Source of the DNA: an uncultured Lachnospiraceae bacterium
GTDB taxonomy: Bacteria; Bacillota; Clostridia; Lachnospirales; Lachnospiraceae
Assembly: GCA_900542015.1 (NCBI GenBank)
Contig: UQLY01000002.1
Span: 248,001 to 312,000 of the forward strand
Direction: 5' to 3'
DNA: 64,000 bases
This document shows, piece by piece, positions 15,903 through 24,558 of this stretch (position 1 is its first letter; every line of letters begins with the position of its first letter). The notes beneath the pieces were generated by a model that worked only from the letters and a program-made list of their open reading frames with translations, searched no databases and was not told the origin of the DNA. The translations under genes were made by a program, and so were the position numbers.

Positions 15903-16829
15903 TCATTTTTGTGTATCAAAATAGTTTTGCAGATCCTCAATCAACAGCGCCGTCCGCTCCTTCGCCCCCTGATTGTTCAGGTGCAGGTATGTGTTGTAAA
16001 ACAGCCCCTGGTCCATTAGATAATCCTCATATCTGGAGATCAGCGGACAATCCAACAGCATGTCGATCTGATCCGAAAACGCTTCATATTCTTCCCTGGG
16101 CGGCGTATATTCACAAACAGGCGTCGGATAAGCCGTTACCAGAAGGGTCGCCCCCTGTTGTTCCAGCTCGGCGTTCAATTCATTGATCCGCTCGATCGTT
16201 TCATCCCCGATCGCCGGGATGTGCACTTCGCTGAAATCCGTATCCGGTACAAGCCCCGGTCTGTCGTAAATATTGTCTCCGTACTCGTTAAACTGCAGGC
16301 GGCTGTATTCGTCTCCGCTGTCCTTATTGCCGATCCCCTGACTCCAAAGGTCCAAACAATCCTTTAAATAGGTGGGATAAGCCCTGATCATATTTTTCCA
16401 GTCCCTGGGTCTGATATAGCTCCACAGTTCAAAATGATTCTCTATGGTAATCCATGCAAGCTGTTGGTTTTTGATCACGTCCCCGTCGTCAAAATTGCTG
16501 TAGCTTAATATCACAATATCTCCTTCGCAGACATTTTGCAGCGCCGCCTGTTCGTTAAAGGGATTTCCCAGTCCTCCGTGCATACCCATATTGACCACGG
16601 GAAGCCCGAACGCCTCCTCTATCATTTGGGAATCGATGCCGAATACCAGATTGGAATTGCCCACCAGCACAATCTTCGGACCTTCTATGGAACAAAGTCT
16701 TTCATTTTTATCTATGAACGACGCCTGATAATTATTCAAATACTGGGGCATAACGATCCCAAAACAAAACAGGATCACCAAGCAAAGCATCAGCAGGCAC
16801 TTGGCAAAGAAAATCAATTTCTTTTTCAT
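15903..16829 (-). CDS. SGNH-like membrane-anchored acyltransferase partner
   Basis: A 308-residue protein with one N-terminal membrane anchor (about residues 5-28) and an extracellular domain. The block I-like motif LVGNSNLVFGID holds the serine, and the C-terminal YLHLNNQGA provides the Asn/His-type block V. This resembles DltD/AlgX-type partners of MBOAT proteins, which move acyl groups to extracellular polymers. It starts ten bases after the MBOAT gene, so the two very likely form one acyl-transfer machine. The acyl acceptor is not indicated. Confidence 0.8.
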   Translation of the reverse strand: MKKKLIFFAKCLLMLCLVILFCFGIVMPQYLNNYQASFIDKNERLCSIEGPKIVLVGNSNLVFGIDSQMIEEAFGLPVVNMGMHGGLGNPFNEQAALQNVCEGDIVILSYSNFDDGDVIKNQQLAWITIENHFELWSYIRPRDWKNMIRAYPTYLKDCLDLWSQGIGNKDSGDEYSRLQFNEYGDNIYDRPGLVPDTDFSEVHIPAIGDETIERINELNAELEQQGATLLVTAYPTPVCEYTPPREEYEAFSDQIDMLLDCPLISRYEDYLMDQGLFYNTYLHLNNQGAKERTALLIEDLQNYFDTQK

Positions 16830-16838
16830 GTTTCTCTC

Positions 16839-18329
16839 CTAAAACTGGAAATATATAAACTCCGTCTGGGTATAATCCATCCCGTAAGCTCCATACATCA
16901 TGATCATAAAAAGCAGACCCAGATAAACAAGCCATCGGAACCACGTCCCCTGCTTCATCACAAGGGCGCACACGTCCTGATAACGGTTTTTAAGCACATC
17001 CACAACCGCCAGTATCAGAAATGCAAAGATCAGCGCGGTCAGCTGCTGCATACTAAAGCCCATTCTGTTGACTGCAAGCCCGAAGATCTGGGGAAATTGC
17101 AGGCTTACCACAATCTGTCTGATAATGGCAAACGCCTGTCCCACGCTTTCCGCCCGGAAAAACAGCCAGGTAAAATCAATCAGGAAAAAGGTAATCAGAC
17201 CGCAGCCCAGACGATAACTGAACCGTCTCTCGTCCACATGCAGTTTTGCCTTCGCCTTTTTCCGGAAGCCCTCCGTGGCGTCCTCTACAACTCTGTAAAC
17301 GCCGTTTAATACACCCCAGATAATATAATTCCACGCGGCGCCGTGCCACATGCCGCTGGCAAAAAAGATAATCAGCGTATTGAGATACTTGCGCGCCTTT
17401 CCTTTCCGGTTGCCACCCAGGGGAATATAAAGATAATCCCGGAACCACCCGGTCAGGGAAATATGCCATCTGGACCAGAAGTCCTTAACGCTGACAGCCT
17501 GATAGGGCGCGCGGAAATTTTCCATCAGCCGAAAGCCCAGTACCTTCGCGCTGCCGATGGCAAGATAAGAGTACCCTGCAAAATCACAATAGATCTGGAA
17601 CGCAAACAGCACCGTGGCAAGAATAATTTCCACTCCGGTATACGCCATATAATCGCCGTAGACGGCGTTTACATATACCGCCGCGTTATCCGCTATGACG
17701 ATTTTCATAAACAAGCCCCACAGCATCAGCAAAAGCCCTTCTCTGACTCTGTCCACTTCAAACGTATGCTTTTCCTCAAACTGTCCCAGAAGATTGTCGC
17801 TTCGCTCGATAGGTCCCGCTACGAGCTGCGGGAAAAAGGAGACGAACAGCATATAGCGAAACAGGTTTTTCGTCGCCTTCGTTTTGCCGCGGTACACGTC
17901 CATGGTATACCCCAGCGCCTGGAAGATATAAAAGGAAATGCCCACGGGAAGGAGAATGTCAAAAGCCGGGATACGCTCCTGCCTGCCCGCAATTCCCAAC
18001 AAACGGTTGCAGTTTTGTACAAAAAAATTGGCATATTTATAAAAAAACAAAATGCCCAGATTGACGGCAAAGCCGCCGCCCAAAATCCACTTCGCCAAAA
18101 CCGTTTTGTCTTTTCGCCGCGCCGCGTCAATCCAAAGTCCCGCCAGATATGTAATAAAAGTGGACCCGAATAAAAGCAGCGCATACGCCGCGTTCCAATT
18201 CATATAAAAATAATAGCTTGCCAGCAACAGCCATGCATTACGCAGCTTCAGATATTTTGCAGGTATCGCAAAATACAAAAGCACCACAATCGGAAAAAAT
18301 ACCAGATAATCCAGAGAATTGAACAGCAC
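16839..18329 (-). CDS. MBOAT family membrane O-acyltransferase (AlgI/DltB-like)
   Basis: Polytopic membrane acyltransferase of 496 residues with the AlgI-like N-terminus (FNSLDYLVFFPIVVLLYF), DFWSRWHISLTGWFRDYLYIPLGG and the invariant histidine in SGMWHGAAWNYIIWG. Start is GTG at 18329 with GGAGGA seven bases upstream. It heads the run MBOAT, SGNH, aminotransferase, patatin, uppP. Such pairs acetylate exopolysaccharides, peptidoglycan or teichoic acids; no dlt or alg genes are here, so the target is open. Confidence 0.93.
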   Translation of the reverse strand: MLFNSLDYLVFFPIVVLLYFAIPAKYLKLRNAWLLLASYYFYMNWNAAYALLLFGSTFITYLAGLWIDAARRKDKTVLAKWILGGGFAVNLGILFFYKYANFFVQNCNRLLGIAGRQERIPAFDILLPVGISFYIFQALGYTMDVYRGKTKATKNLFRYMLFVSFFPQLVAGPIERSDNLLGQFEEKHTFEVDRVREGLLLMLWGLFMKIVIADNAAVYVNAVYGDYMAYTGVEIILATVLFAFQIYCDFAGYSYLAIGSAKVLGFRLMENFRAPYQAVSVKDFWSRWHISLTGWFRDYLYIPLGGNRKGKARKYLNTLIIFFASGMWHGAAWNYIIWGVLNGVYRVVEDATEGFRKKAKAKLHVDERRFSYRLGCGLITFFLIDFTWLFFRAESVGQAFAIIRQIVVSLQFPQIFGLAVNRMGFSMQQLTALIFAFLILAVVDVLKNRYQDVCALVMKQGTWFRWLVYLGLLFMIMMYGAYGMDYTQTEFIYFQF

Positions 18330-18506
18330 GTCCTATTCCTCCACTTGAAAATAATATTGCAAATCGTTTTTATTATACCGCCGATTCATGCCTTTTGGCA
18401 AATCCGGAGGCGTACGCCCCGTTTTCGTAAAAATATCTAAAAAAACAAAAAAAATGTGGGCACTATCACTCTAGGCTTTTCAGACATTCTTTGTTATGAT
18501 TTTGGC

Positions 18507-18576
18507 AGGATGAGTAACAATCCTGATTGTTATTCTTTCACCTTGTGGACCCCGCGTGCGGCGGGGTCCGTTTTTG
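18507..18576 (+). ncRNA. Putative small RNA ending in an intrinsic terminator
   Basis: Plus-strand segment in the 261-base gap between the MBOAT and trxA genes. It has TATGAT (18495-18500) as a possible -10, then an 11-base hairpin GAGTAACAATC/GATTGTTATTC (18512-18522/18525-18535), then a strong terminator GGACCCCGC/GCGGGGTCC (18547-18555/18561-18569) followed by TTTTT (18571-18575). No plus-strand gene precedes the terminator, so it should end a short transcript of about 70 bases. An alternative CAGGAT/ATCCTG pairing overlaps hairpin one. The -35 box is poor and no family is recognised. The rest of the gap holds only the AT-rich MBOAT upstream region. Confidence 0.4.
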
Positions 18577-18590
18577 TTGCGCTTACCGCC

Positions 18591-18902
18591 TTACAGCGCG
18601 CTTATGATTGCTTCGATTTCCTCCATACTGTGGAAACCGACTTCCTTTCTGACCAAATTTCCGTCCTTAAAAAAGAGCAGAGACGGAATATTGGTTACCT
18701 GAAACTGTGCCGCAAGCGCGTTTTCCTGATCCACGTTTACCTTACCGACCCGGATATCCGTCCGTTCCTTGGCAAGCTCCTCCACAACCGGTCCCTGCAT
18801 CTGACACGGACCGCACCATGACGCCCAAAAATCCACGAGCACAATTCCTTCTCCCTTTATTGTTTCTTCAAAATTTCCACCGGTCAACTCTATTGCTGCC
18901 AT
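18591..18902 (-). CDS. trxA: Thioredoxin
   Basis: Cytoplasmic dithiol-disulfide oxidoreductase of 103 residues with the active site FWASWCGPCQMQ and the cis-proline loop NIPSLLFF. Typical single thioredoxin domain. It lies 51 bases downstream of the MATE gene on the same strand and may be co-transcribed, with its own GGAGG ribosome-binding site. Confidence 0.95.
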   Translation of the reverse strand: MAAIELTGGNFEETIKGEGIVLVDFWASWCGPCQMQGPVVEELAKERTDIRVGKVNVDQENALAAQFQVTNIPSLLFFKDGNLVRKEVGFHSMEEIEAIISAL

Positions 18903-18953
18903 TTTTATTACCTCCTTTTCATCCTTTTCTTAGGTTTTCATATCCAAATGATT

Positions 18954-20336
18954 TTATACCACGATATCCGCATCCGCTGCAAGACGCTTGTCCCGCTTTC
19001 CCGTCACGCCGAATTTTTTCATGGTCCTGTAAAAGTCCACGGCGACCACGATGCCGCCCAAAATCCAGATAACCGGTTCGGAAATACAGATACCCAGATA
19101 ACCGATTCGCGGTACTAAAACGCCCGCCACAATAAACTTGCCCACAAGCTCAATCGCGCTCGCCGTCAGCGGAATGATTTTTCTGTTCAGCCCCTGCAGG
19201 GCGCTTCTTAAAATAACCAGTACGGCAAGGGCAAAATAGAAGGGCAGGTTGATATGCAGATACTTTGCCGCCGTATCGATCAGCTCCGCATTATCGGAGC
19301 CGGTAATCATATGTACCAGCGGCTCTGCAGCGGCAAATACCAACAGATTGCCAAGCGCCGCAATGATAAACGCGACGAGAAAAGCCGCCTTGATCCCCTG
19401 CAAAATCCTGTCCTTTCTTCCGGCGCCCAGATTCTGGCTGGCATAGGTTGAAGCCGCCATACTCAAGGGGCTGAACGCAATCATCAGCATTTCTCCGATT
19501 TTCCGCGCCGCCGTATGCGCCGCAATGGTTACCGCTCCCAGACTGTTGATCGCGCTTTGAAGCGCAATGGACCCTACCGATACCACGGAAAACATCATCG
19601 CCATGGAAAGCCCCGTCACAAACAGGTCGCTCCCTATGCCGCGGTCCCACCGGAAATCCGCCTTTTTCACATGTAACTCAGGACACTTCATCACGACATA
19701 GACCGCGCACAGAACCACGGAGATCAATTGGGCGATGACCGTCGCCGTACTTGCTCCGGAAATACCCATCCCCGCAAATTTTACCAGTACAATATCCAAA
19801 ATCACATTGCAGACCGTACTGACGATCAAAAAGACCAGCGGCATGACGCTGTTGCCGATTCCCCGCAGAATGCCCGAAAACATATTAAACAGCATCGTTA
19901 CCGCAAAAAACATCAGTACGATCCGGATATAGGTATAGGACTGTTCCAAAATCTCCACAGGCGTCCGCAAAAATACAAGCAAAGGCTTCACAAACAACAT
20001 GGCAATTACCGTCATCACCAGCGCAACGACCAAAGACAGCATCATGGCATGGGCAACGGCTTTGCTCATGCGCTTTTGGTCCCTGCCGCCGAAATACCTG
20101 GCTATGACAATGGAAAATCCGTTTGTCATCCCAACCGCAATGCTGGTAAAAAGACCGTACAGCGCGGAGGTGGCGCCCACCGCCGCCAAAGCCTCTTCTC
20201 CCAAAATGTGCCCGACGATAACCGTATCCACCACATTATAAAACTGTTGGAATAAATTGCCTGCAATAATCGGCAGCGTAAACAGAATAATTACCTTAAT
20301 AGGTTTTCCCGTCGTCAAATCATTCGATGCCTTCAT
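18954..20336 (-). CDS. MATE family multidrug efflux transporter
   Basis: Cation-coupled efflux pump of 460 residues with twelve predicted membrane segments. The N-terminal pattern LTTGKPIKVIILFTLPIIAGNLFQQFYNVVDT and the repeated second half are typical of DinF/NorM-like MATE proteins. ATG at 20336 is chosen over 20411 because AGAGGA lies eight bases upstream and the protein then begins MKASNDLTTGKP. Its leader contains a strong hairpin (about 20376-20397). Substrate unknown. Confidence 0.93.
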   Translation of the reverse strand: MKASNDLTTGKPIKVIILFTLPIIAGNLFQQFYNVVDTVIVGHILGEEALAAVGATSALYGLFTSIAVGMTNGFSIVIARYFGGRDQKRMSKAVAHAMMLSLVVALVMTVIAMLFVKPLLVFLRTPVEILEQSYTYIRIVLMFFAVTMLFNMFSGILRGIGNSVMPLVFLIVSTVCNVILDIVLVKFAGMGISGASTATVIAQLISVVLCAVYVVMKCPELHVKKADFRWDRGIGSDLFVTGLSMAMMFSVVSVGSIALQSAINSLGAVTIAAHTAARKIGEMLMIAFSPLSMAASTYASQNLGAGRKDRILQGIKAAFLVAFIIAALGNLLVFAAAEPLVHMITGSDNAELIDTAAKYLHINLPFYFALAVLVILRSALQGLNRKIIPLTASAIELVGKFIVAGVLVPRIGYLGICISEPVIWILGGIVVAVDFYRTMKKFGVTGKRDKRLAADADIVV

Positions 20337-20440
20337 CCAAATCGTCCTCTGTAGTTTCCGTTTTGCACGCCTGCTTTCCCCTAGGGAAAAGCAAGCCGCG
20401 TCTAAAAGCAATCTGCGTCTATTTCATATTCTACTACAAA

Positions 20441-20480
20441 AAAGAAGGAAAGACCACAGCTAATGCCGCAGTCTTTCCTT
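20441..20480 (-). terminator. Terminator of the sugar ABC transporter operon
   Basis: AAGGAAAGAC (20445-20454) pairs with GTCTTTCCTT (20471-20480). On the minus strand the hairpin is followed by CTTTTTTG. It lies 45 bases past the last permease gene and before the MATE gene. Confidence 0.88.
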
Positions 20481-20524
20481 TAAAATGGATCTACTATGAG
20501 ATAAACCCTAAATGAATATTGTCC

Positions 20525-21694
20525 TTAAGCTTTACCCTTGTCTTTGTTATTCAAAATTTCAAATACGACTGCGGCAAGAAGAACAAGACCTTTTACTACC
20601 TTCTGCCAGTTTGCGTCGATACCCATCAACGACATACCCAGGTTAATAACGCCGATCAGCGTAGCACCGACTACCATACCGGATATTTTACCGGAACCGC
20701 CGTATGCGGATACGCCGCCGACAACGCAGGCGGAGATCGCATCCATTTCGTAGTTCGTTCCTGCGGTAGAGTTCGCAGCCTGGAACCTTGCAACTACGAT
20801 ATAAGAGCTGATAACGGTCAAAATCGCCATATTCAAATAAGCCAGGAACATGATCCTTCTGGTATCAACACCGGAAAGTCTGGTTGCCTCCGCATTTCCG
20901 CCGATCGTGTAGAAATAACGTCCCAGCGTCGTTTTGGAAGTTACAAAGCTGTAAATCAATACAATCGCAGCTACCCAGATCAAAGCCGTAGGAATACCGC
21001 CCGCAAGCGCCAGCTTATAAGCAAATAACATAATAACCACTACGGAAAGCACGGATTTGACAATAACCGCCACCATGGAGTCCGCTTCATATCCCTTTTT
21101 CAGCTTTCTTGCTCTTGTTGTGAAATTCAGTACCACAACTAATACGCTGGCAATGATGCCTACTGCCATACAGGGAATATTTAAGGTTCCCACCGGCGAG
21201 CTGAATACCTTTCCGGAAAAGACGGATAAAAATCCCGAAGGGAAAGGTGCGATACTACCGGTAGAGCTGTTTGCGCTCAACAACGCCGTACCCCAGCCTC
21301 TGAAGGCAAGATATCCGGCAAGGGTCGCAATCCACGGCGGAATGTTCAAATATGCAATCAGGAAGCCGAGTACACATCCGTATACAATACCTACCAATAA
21401 CATAATCAGAATGGAAACCGCAGGATTCATTCCCTTAACAACCATGCAGATACCGCCGATTGCACCGATAAAGCAAACGAAGGAACCGCACGATAAGTCG
21501 ATATTACCGCCGGTCAGCATACACATTAACATACCGGTCGCCAGAATATATACATACGCGTTCTGCGTAATCAAAGCGTTGAAGTTCAAAGGCTCAAACA
21601 TCTGTCCATTTGTCATAATCGTAAAGAAAAGGAACACCAGAACCAGGACAATCAACATTGTATTTTTTCTTAATACTGTTAAAATATTTTTCAT
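20525..21694 (-). CDS. Monosaccharide ABC transporter permease (second copy)
   Basis: Inner-membrane permease of 389 residues with about ten hydrophobic segments, of the ribose/xylose type (branched family, BPD_transp_2). Motifs include LTGGNIDLSCGSFVCF, IATLAGYLAFRGWGTALL and AYGGSGKISGMVVGATLIG. It is clearly paralogous to the permease just upstream: PTALIWVAAIVLIYSFVTSK aligns with PTALIWIAVVLLAYSYVTTK, and the lengths are identical. The upstream gene ends 14 bases before. The pair may form a heterodimer or represent a duplication. Confidence 0.93.
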   Translation of the reverse strand: MKNILTVLRKNTMLIVLVLVFLFFTIMTNGQMFEPLNFNALITQNAYVYILATGMLMCMLTGGNIDLSCGSFVCFIGAIGGICMVVKGMNPAVSILIMLLVGIVYGCVLGFLIAYLNIPPWIATLAGYLAFRGWGTALLSANSSTGSIAPFPSGFLSVFSGKVFSSPVGTLNIPCMAVGIIASVLVVVLNFTTRARKLKKGYEADSMVAVIVKSVLSVVVIMLFAYKLALAGGIPTALIWVAAIVLIYSFVTSKTTLGRYFYTIGGNAEATRLSGVDTRRIMFLAYLNMAILTVISSYIVVARFQAANSTAGTNYEMDAISACVVGGVSAYGGSGKISGMVVGATLIGVINLGMSLMGIDANWQKVVKGLVLLAAVVFEILNNKDKGKA

Positions 21695-21708
21695 CTCTTA
21701 TCCCCTCC

Positions 21709-22878
21709 TTATTTCTTTTCTTTCCTGGACATAACGTCAAATATGATTGCAACCAAAAGCACGACGCCCTTTACCACTTTCTGGTAGTTAGCTTCCATAC
21801 CCATGATACTCATACCCTGGTTGATAACGCCCATCAAAATCGCACCGATGACTACGCCGAAAATATTTCCTTCGCCGCCGTATGCGGAAGCGCCGCCGAT
21901 GAAACAGGATGCAATAGCGTCCATTTCATAGCCCTGACCGAAGGTCGGCTGTGCGTTGCCCGCTCTCGCTACCGTAAGGATACCGGCAAGACCGGACATC
22001 AGTCCCATGTTGATATAAGCGAAGAAGTAAACCTTTTTCGGATTGACGCCGGAAAGTCTGGTCGCTTTTTCATTGCCGCCTACCGCGTACAGGTAACGAC
22101 CCATTGTAGTCTTGGTCGTAACATAAGAGTAAGCCAGCAATACAACCGCAATCCAGATCAAAGCCGTGGGAATACCTTTGTACTGAGACAGTTTATAAAA
22201 TACCCAGATGATAACCGCGCACACAATGGCAATTCTGATCAGCACCATTGCAAGCGGAGATACTTCATACCCTTTTGCCTTTGCACTGATCCTGTTTCTG
22301 AACACTACAATCGCATAGATTGCAGCAATCAGGATACCAGCCGCGAGACAGGTAATGTTGATGGAACCGTTTCCGAAGAAATCGGGTACGTAACAATCAG
22401 CTCCGCCGCCGAATACGTTTAAGAAAGTGGTATTGCTGATTCCGACCGCCAAACCCTGCAATACGACGTTGGACAATCCACGGAACACATACATGCCGGC
22501 AAGTGTGGCAATAAAAGGAGGAACCTTTACGTAAGCGATCCAAAAGCCCTGCCATACACCAACCAGAAGACCGCCGATCAGCATAACGATAACCGCTACC
22601 CATACATTGACATTCTTCGACATAATAACCGCGCCGATGCCGCCTACAAAGCAGACAACGGAACCGCAGGCAAGGTCGATATTACCGCCGGTCAGAATAC
22701 ACAAAAGCATACCTGCCGCCAACACAAATACATAAGCGTTCTGTGAAATCAGGTTATTGATATTTTGCGGATACAAAATCTTGCCGTCTGTCTGCCACCA
22801 GAAAAAGGCAATGACAATAATCAGGGCAAAGACCATCGTGTATTTTTTTAAGACATCTGAAATTTTCACTTTACTCAT
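21709..22878 (-). CDS. Monosaccharide ABC transporter permease (first copy)
   Basis: Inner-membrane permease of 389 residues, same family as its neighbour, with LTGGNIDLACGSVVCFVGG, FIATLAGMYVFRGLSNVVL and AYGGEGNIFGVVIGAILMG. It starts two bases after the ATPase stop, so it is translationally coupled. Resembles the GguB/MmsB type of multiple-sugar permease. Specificity cannot be read from the sequence; xylose, arabinose or galactose are typical substrates. Confidence 0.93.
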   Translation of the reverse strand: MSKVKISDVLKKYTMVFALIIVIAFFWWQTDGKILYPQNINNLISQNAYVFVLAAGMLLCILTGGNIDLACGSVVCFVGGIGAVIMSKNVNVWVAVIVMLIGGLLVGVWQGFWIAYVKVPPFIATLAGMYVFRGLSNVVLQGLAVGISNTTFLNVFGGGADCYVPDFFGNGSINITCLAAGILIAAIYAIVVFRNRISAKAKGYEVSPLAMVLIRIAIVCAVIIWVFYKLSQYKGIPTALIWIAVVLLAYSYVTTKTTMGRYLYAVGGNEKATRLSGVNPKKVYFFAYINMGLMSGLAGILTVARAGNAQPTFGQGYEMDAIASCFIGGASAYGGEGNIFGVVIGAILMGVINQGMSIMGMEANYQKVVKGVVLLVAIIFDVMSRKEKK

Positions 22879-22880
22879 CT

Positions 22881-24419
22881 TTACTCGCCCCTTCCTGATT
22901 GTAATATACTTTCCATAATATTGACCTGAGTCGCTTCGCTTGCCTGCATTTCGCCGACAATCCTAGACTCATTCATAATATAGATACGATCGCTCATACC
23001 GATGACCTCCGGAAGCTCGGATGAAATCATAATAACGGATTTGCCCGCCGCAACCAGATCGTTGATGATACAATAGATTTCGTATTTCGCGCCTACGTCG
23101 ATACCTCTGGTAGGTTCATCCAAAATCAGAACGTCAGGGTCTGTAAACATCCATTTTGCAAGCAATACCTTCTGCTGGTTACCACCGCTTAAGTTGCCTA
23201 CATTCTGCTCAACGGAAGGTGTCTTGGTCTTTAATTTTTCCTTATATTCCACAGCCACCTGATACTCTTTATCCACATCGATCACACTGTGATTGCTGAC
23301 GCCTGTCATATTGGCAAGAGACGTATTGACGCGGATGGAATTGCTCAGTACCAGACCGTTGCCTTTTCTGTCTTCCGTTACATATGCGATTTTGGCATTG
23401 ATCGCATCTCTCGGGCTCTTTAAAACAACCTCCTTGCCGCTGATCTTCAGCGTACCCGAAATGTTCGTGCCATAGGAACGACCGAAAATACTCATGGCAA
23501 GCTCGGTACGTCCCGCGCCCATCAGACCGTAGATACCTACGACCTCTCCCTTATGTACGTTCAGGTTGACATCGGATACAACCTTGCGTTCCGGATACAG
23601 GGGATGATAAACCGTCCAGTTTTCCACCTCCATATTCATATCGCCGATTTTTACATCATGGCGTTTCGGGAAACGGTCCGTGATCTCACGACCAACCATG
23701 CCTTTGATGATCCGGTCTTCACTGATCTCCGTCGTGTGGCAGTCCATGGTTTCAATGGTGGAACCGTCGCGGACAACCGTAATTTTATCTGCTACATATA
23801 CAACCTCATTTAACTTATGAGTGATAATAATCATCGTCATGCCCTGTTTTTTAAATTCAAGCATCAAATCCAAAAGGGCTTTGGAATCCGTCTCATTCAA
23901 GGAAGAAGTCGGCTCATCCAGGATCAACAGTTTTGCCTTCTTTGCAAGCGCTTTCGCGATTTCTACCAACTGCTGTTTACCTGTACCGATTTCCTTTACC
24001 TGGATTCTGGAGGACTCGGAAAGTCCTACCATTTTTAAATACTTATCCGCTTCGGCATATGTTTCGTTCCAGTTGATGGCGTTCTTTTTGCCCCGCTCAT
24101 TGCCCAAAAACATATTTTCTCCAATGGACATCTGGGGAACAAGCGCCAGCTCCTGATGGATAATAACAATGCCTTTTTCTTCGGAATCTTTAATTTTATG
24201 GAACTGGCAGACTTCTCCGTCATAAATGATGTCGCCTTCATAAGTTCCATAAGGGTAAATGCCGCTTAATACATTCATTAAGGTGGATTTACCTGCACCG
24301 TTTTCGCCTACCAGCGCGTGTATTTCTCCCTCTTCGACTTTTAAATTAACATTGTCCAGAGCTTTTACACCGGGGAAGGTTTTGGTGATGTTTTTCATTT
24401 CAAGCAATACCTTTGCCAA
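22881..24419 (-). CDS. Sugar ABC transporter ATP-binding protein (tandem ATPase domains)
   Basis: Cytoplasmic ATPase of 512 residues with two fused ABC domains, as in MglA/XylG/GguA. Domain 1 has a full Walker A (GENGAGKSTLM) and the LVEIAKALAKKAKLLILDEP Walker B region. Domain 2 has the degenerate Walker A GLMGAGRTEL usual in this family, with LSGGNQQKVLLAKWM and LILDEPTRGIDVGAK. It follows the binding-protein gene after a hairpin-containing gap and powers the two permeases downstream. Confidence 0.96.
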   Translation of the reverse strand: MAKVLLEMKNITKTFPGVKALDNVNLKVEEGEIHALVGENGAGKSTLMNVLSGIYPYGTYEGDIIYDGEVCQFHKIKDSEEKGIVIIHQELALVPQMSIGENMFLGNERGKKNAINWNETYAEADKYLKMVGLSESSRIQVKEIGTGKQQLVEIAKALAKKAKLLILDEPTSSLNETDSKALLDLMLEFKKQGMTMIIITHKLNEVVYVADKITVVRDGSTIETMDCHTTEISEDRIIKGMVGREITDRFPKRHDVKIGDMNMEVENWTVYHPLYPERKVVSDVNLNVHKGEVVGIYGLMGAGRTELAMSIFGRSYGTNISGTLKISGKEVVLKSPRDAINAKIAYVTEDRKGNGLVLSNSIRVNTSLANMTGVSNHSVIDVDKEYQVAVEYKEKLKTKTPSVEQNVGNLSGGNQQKVLLAKWMFTDPDVLILDEPTRGIDVGAKYEIYCIINDLVAAGKSVIMISSELPEVIGMSDRIYIMNESRIVGEMQASEATQVNIMESILQSGRGE

Positions 24420-24504
24420 ATGTATCCCTCCAATCTGAAGAATTTCTCATAGTTTCCATTTTATTTTCTGATATACTCGGTTTCGATTGCCTTACTAGAA
24501 TAAA

Positions 24505-24526
24505 CAGGCGGGTAAATACCCGCCTG
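24505..24526 (-). terminator. Intercistronic attenuating hairpin after the binding-protein gene
   Basis: CAGGCGGGTA-AA-TACCCGCCTG is a perfect 10-base stem followed on the minus strand by TTTATTC. It separates the binding-protein gene from the ATPase gene and probably causes partial termination or 3' protection, giving more binding protein than transporter. Confidence 0.75.
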
Positions 24527-24558
24527 CGTATTTATGATTTTACCGGATCTCTCCGATC

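Noticed and set aside
18456..18821. Plus-strand open frame starting MGTITLGFSDILCYD
   Set aside because: It is antisense to trxA for most of its length and its early part is formed by two RNA hairpins and a terminator. No suitable ribosome-binding site is present.
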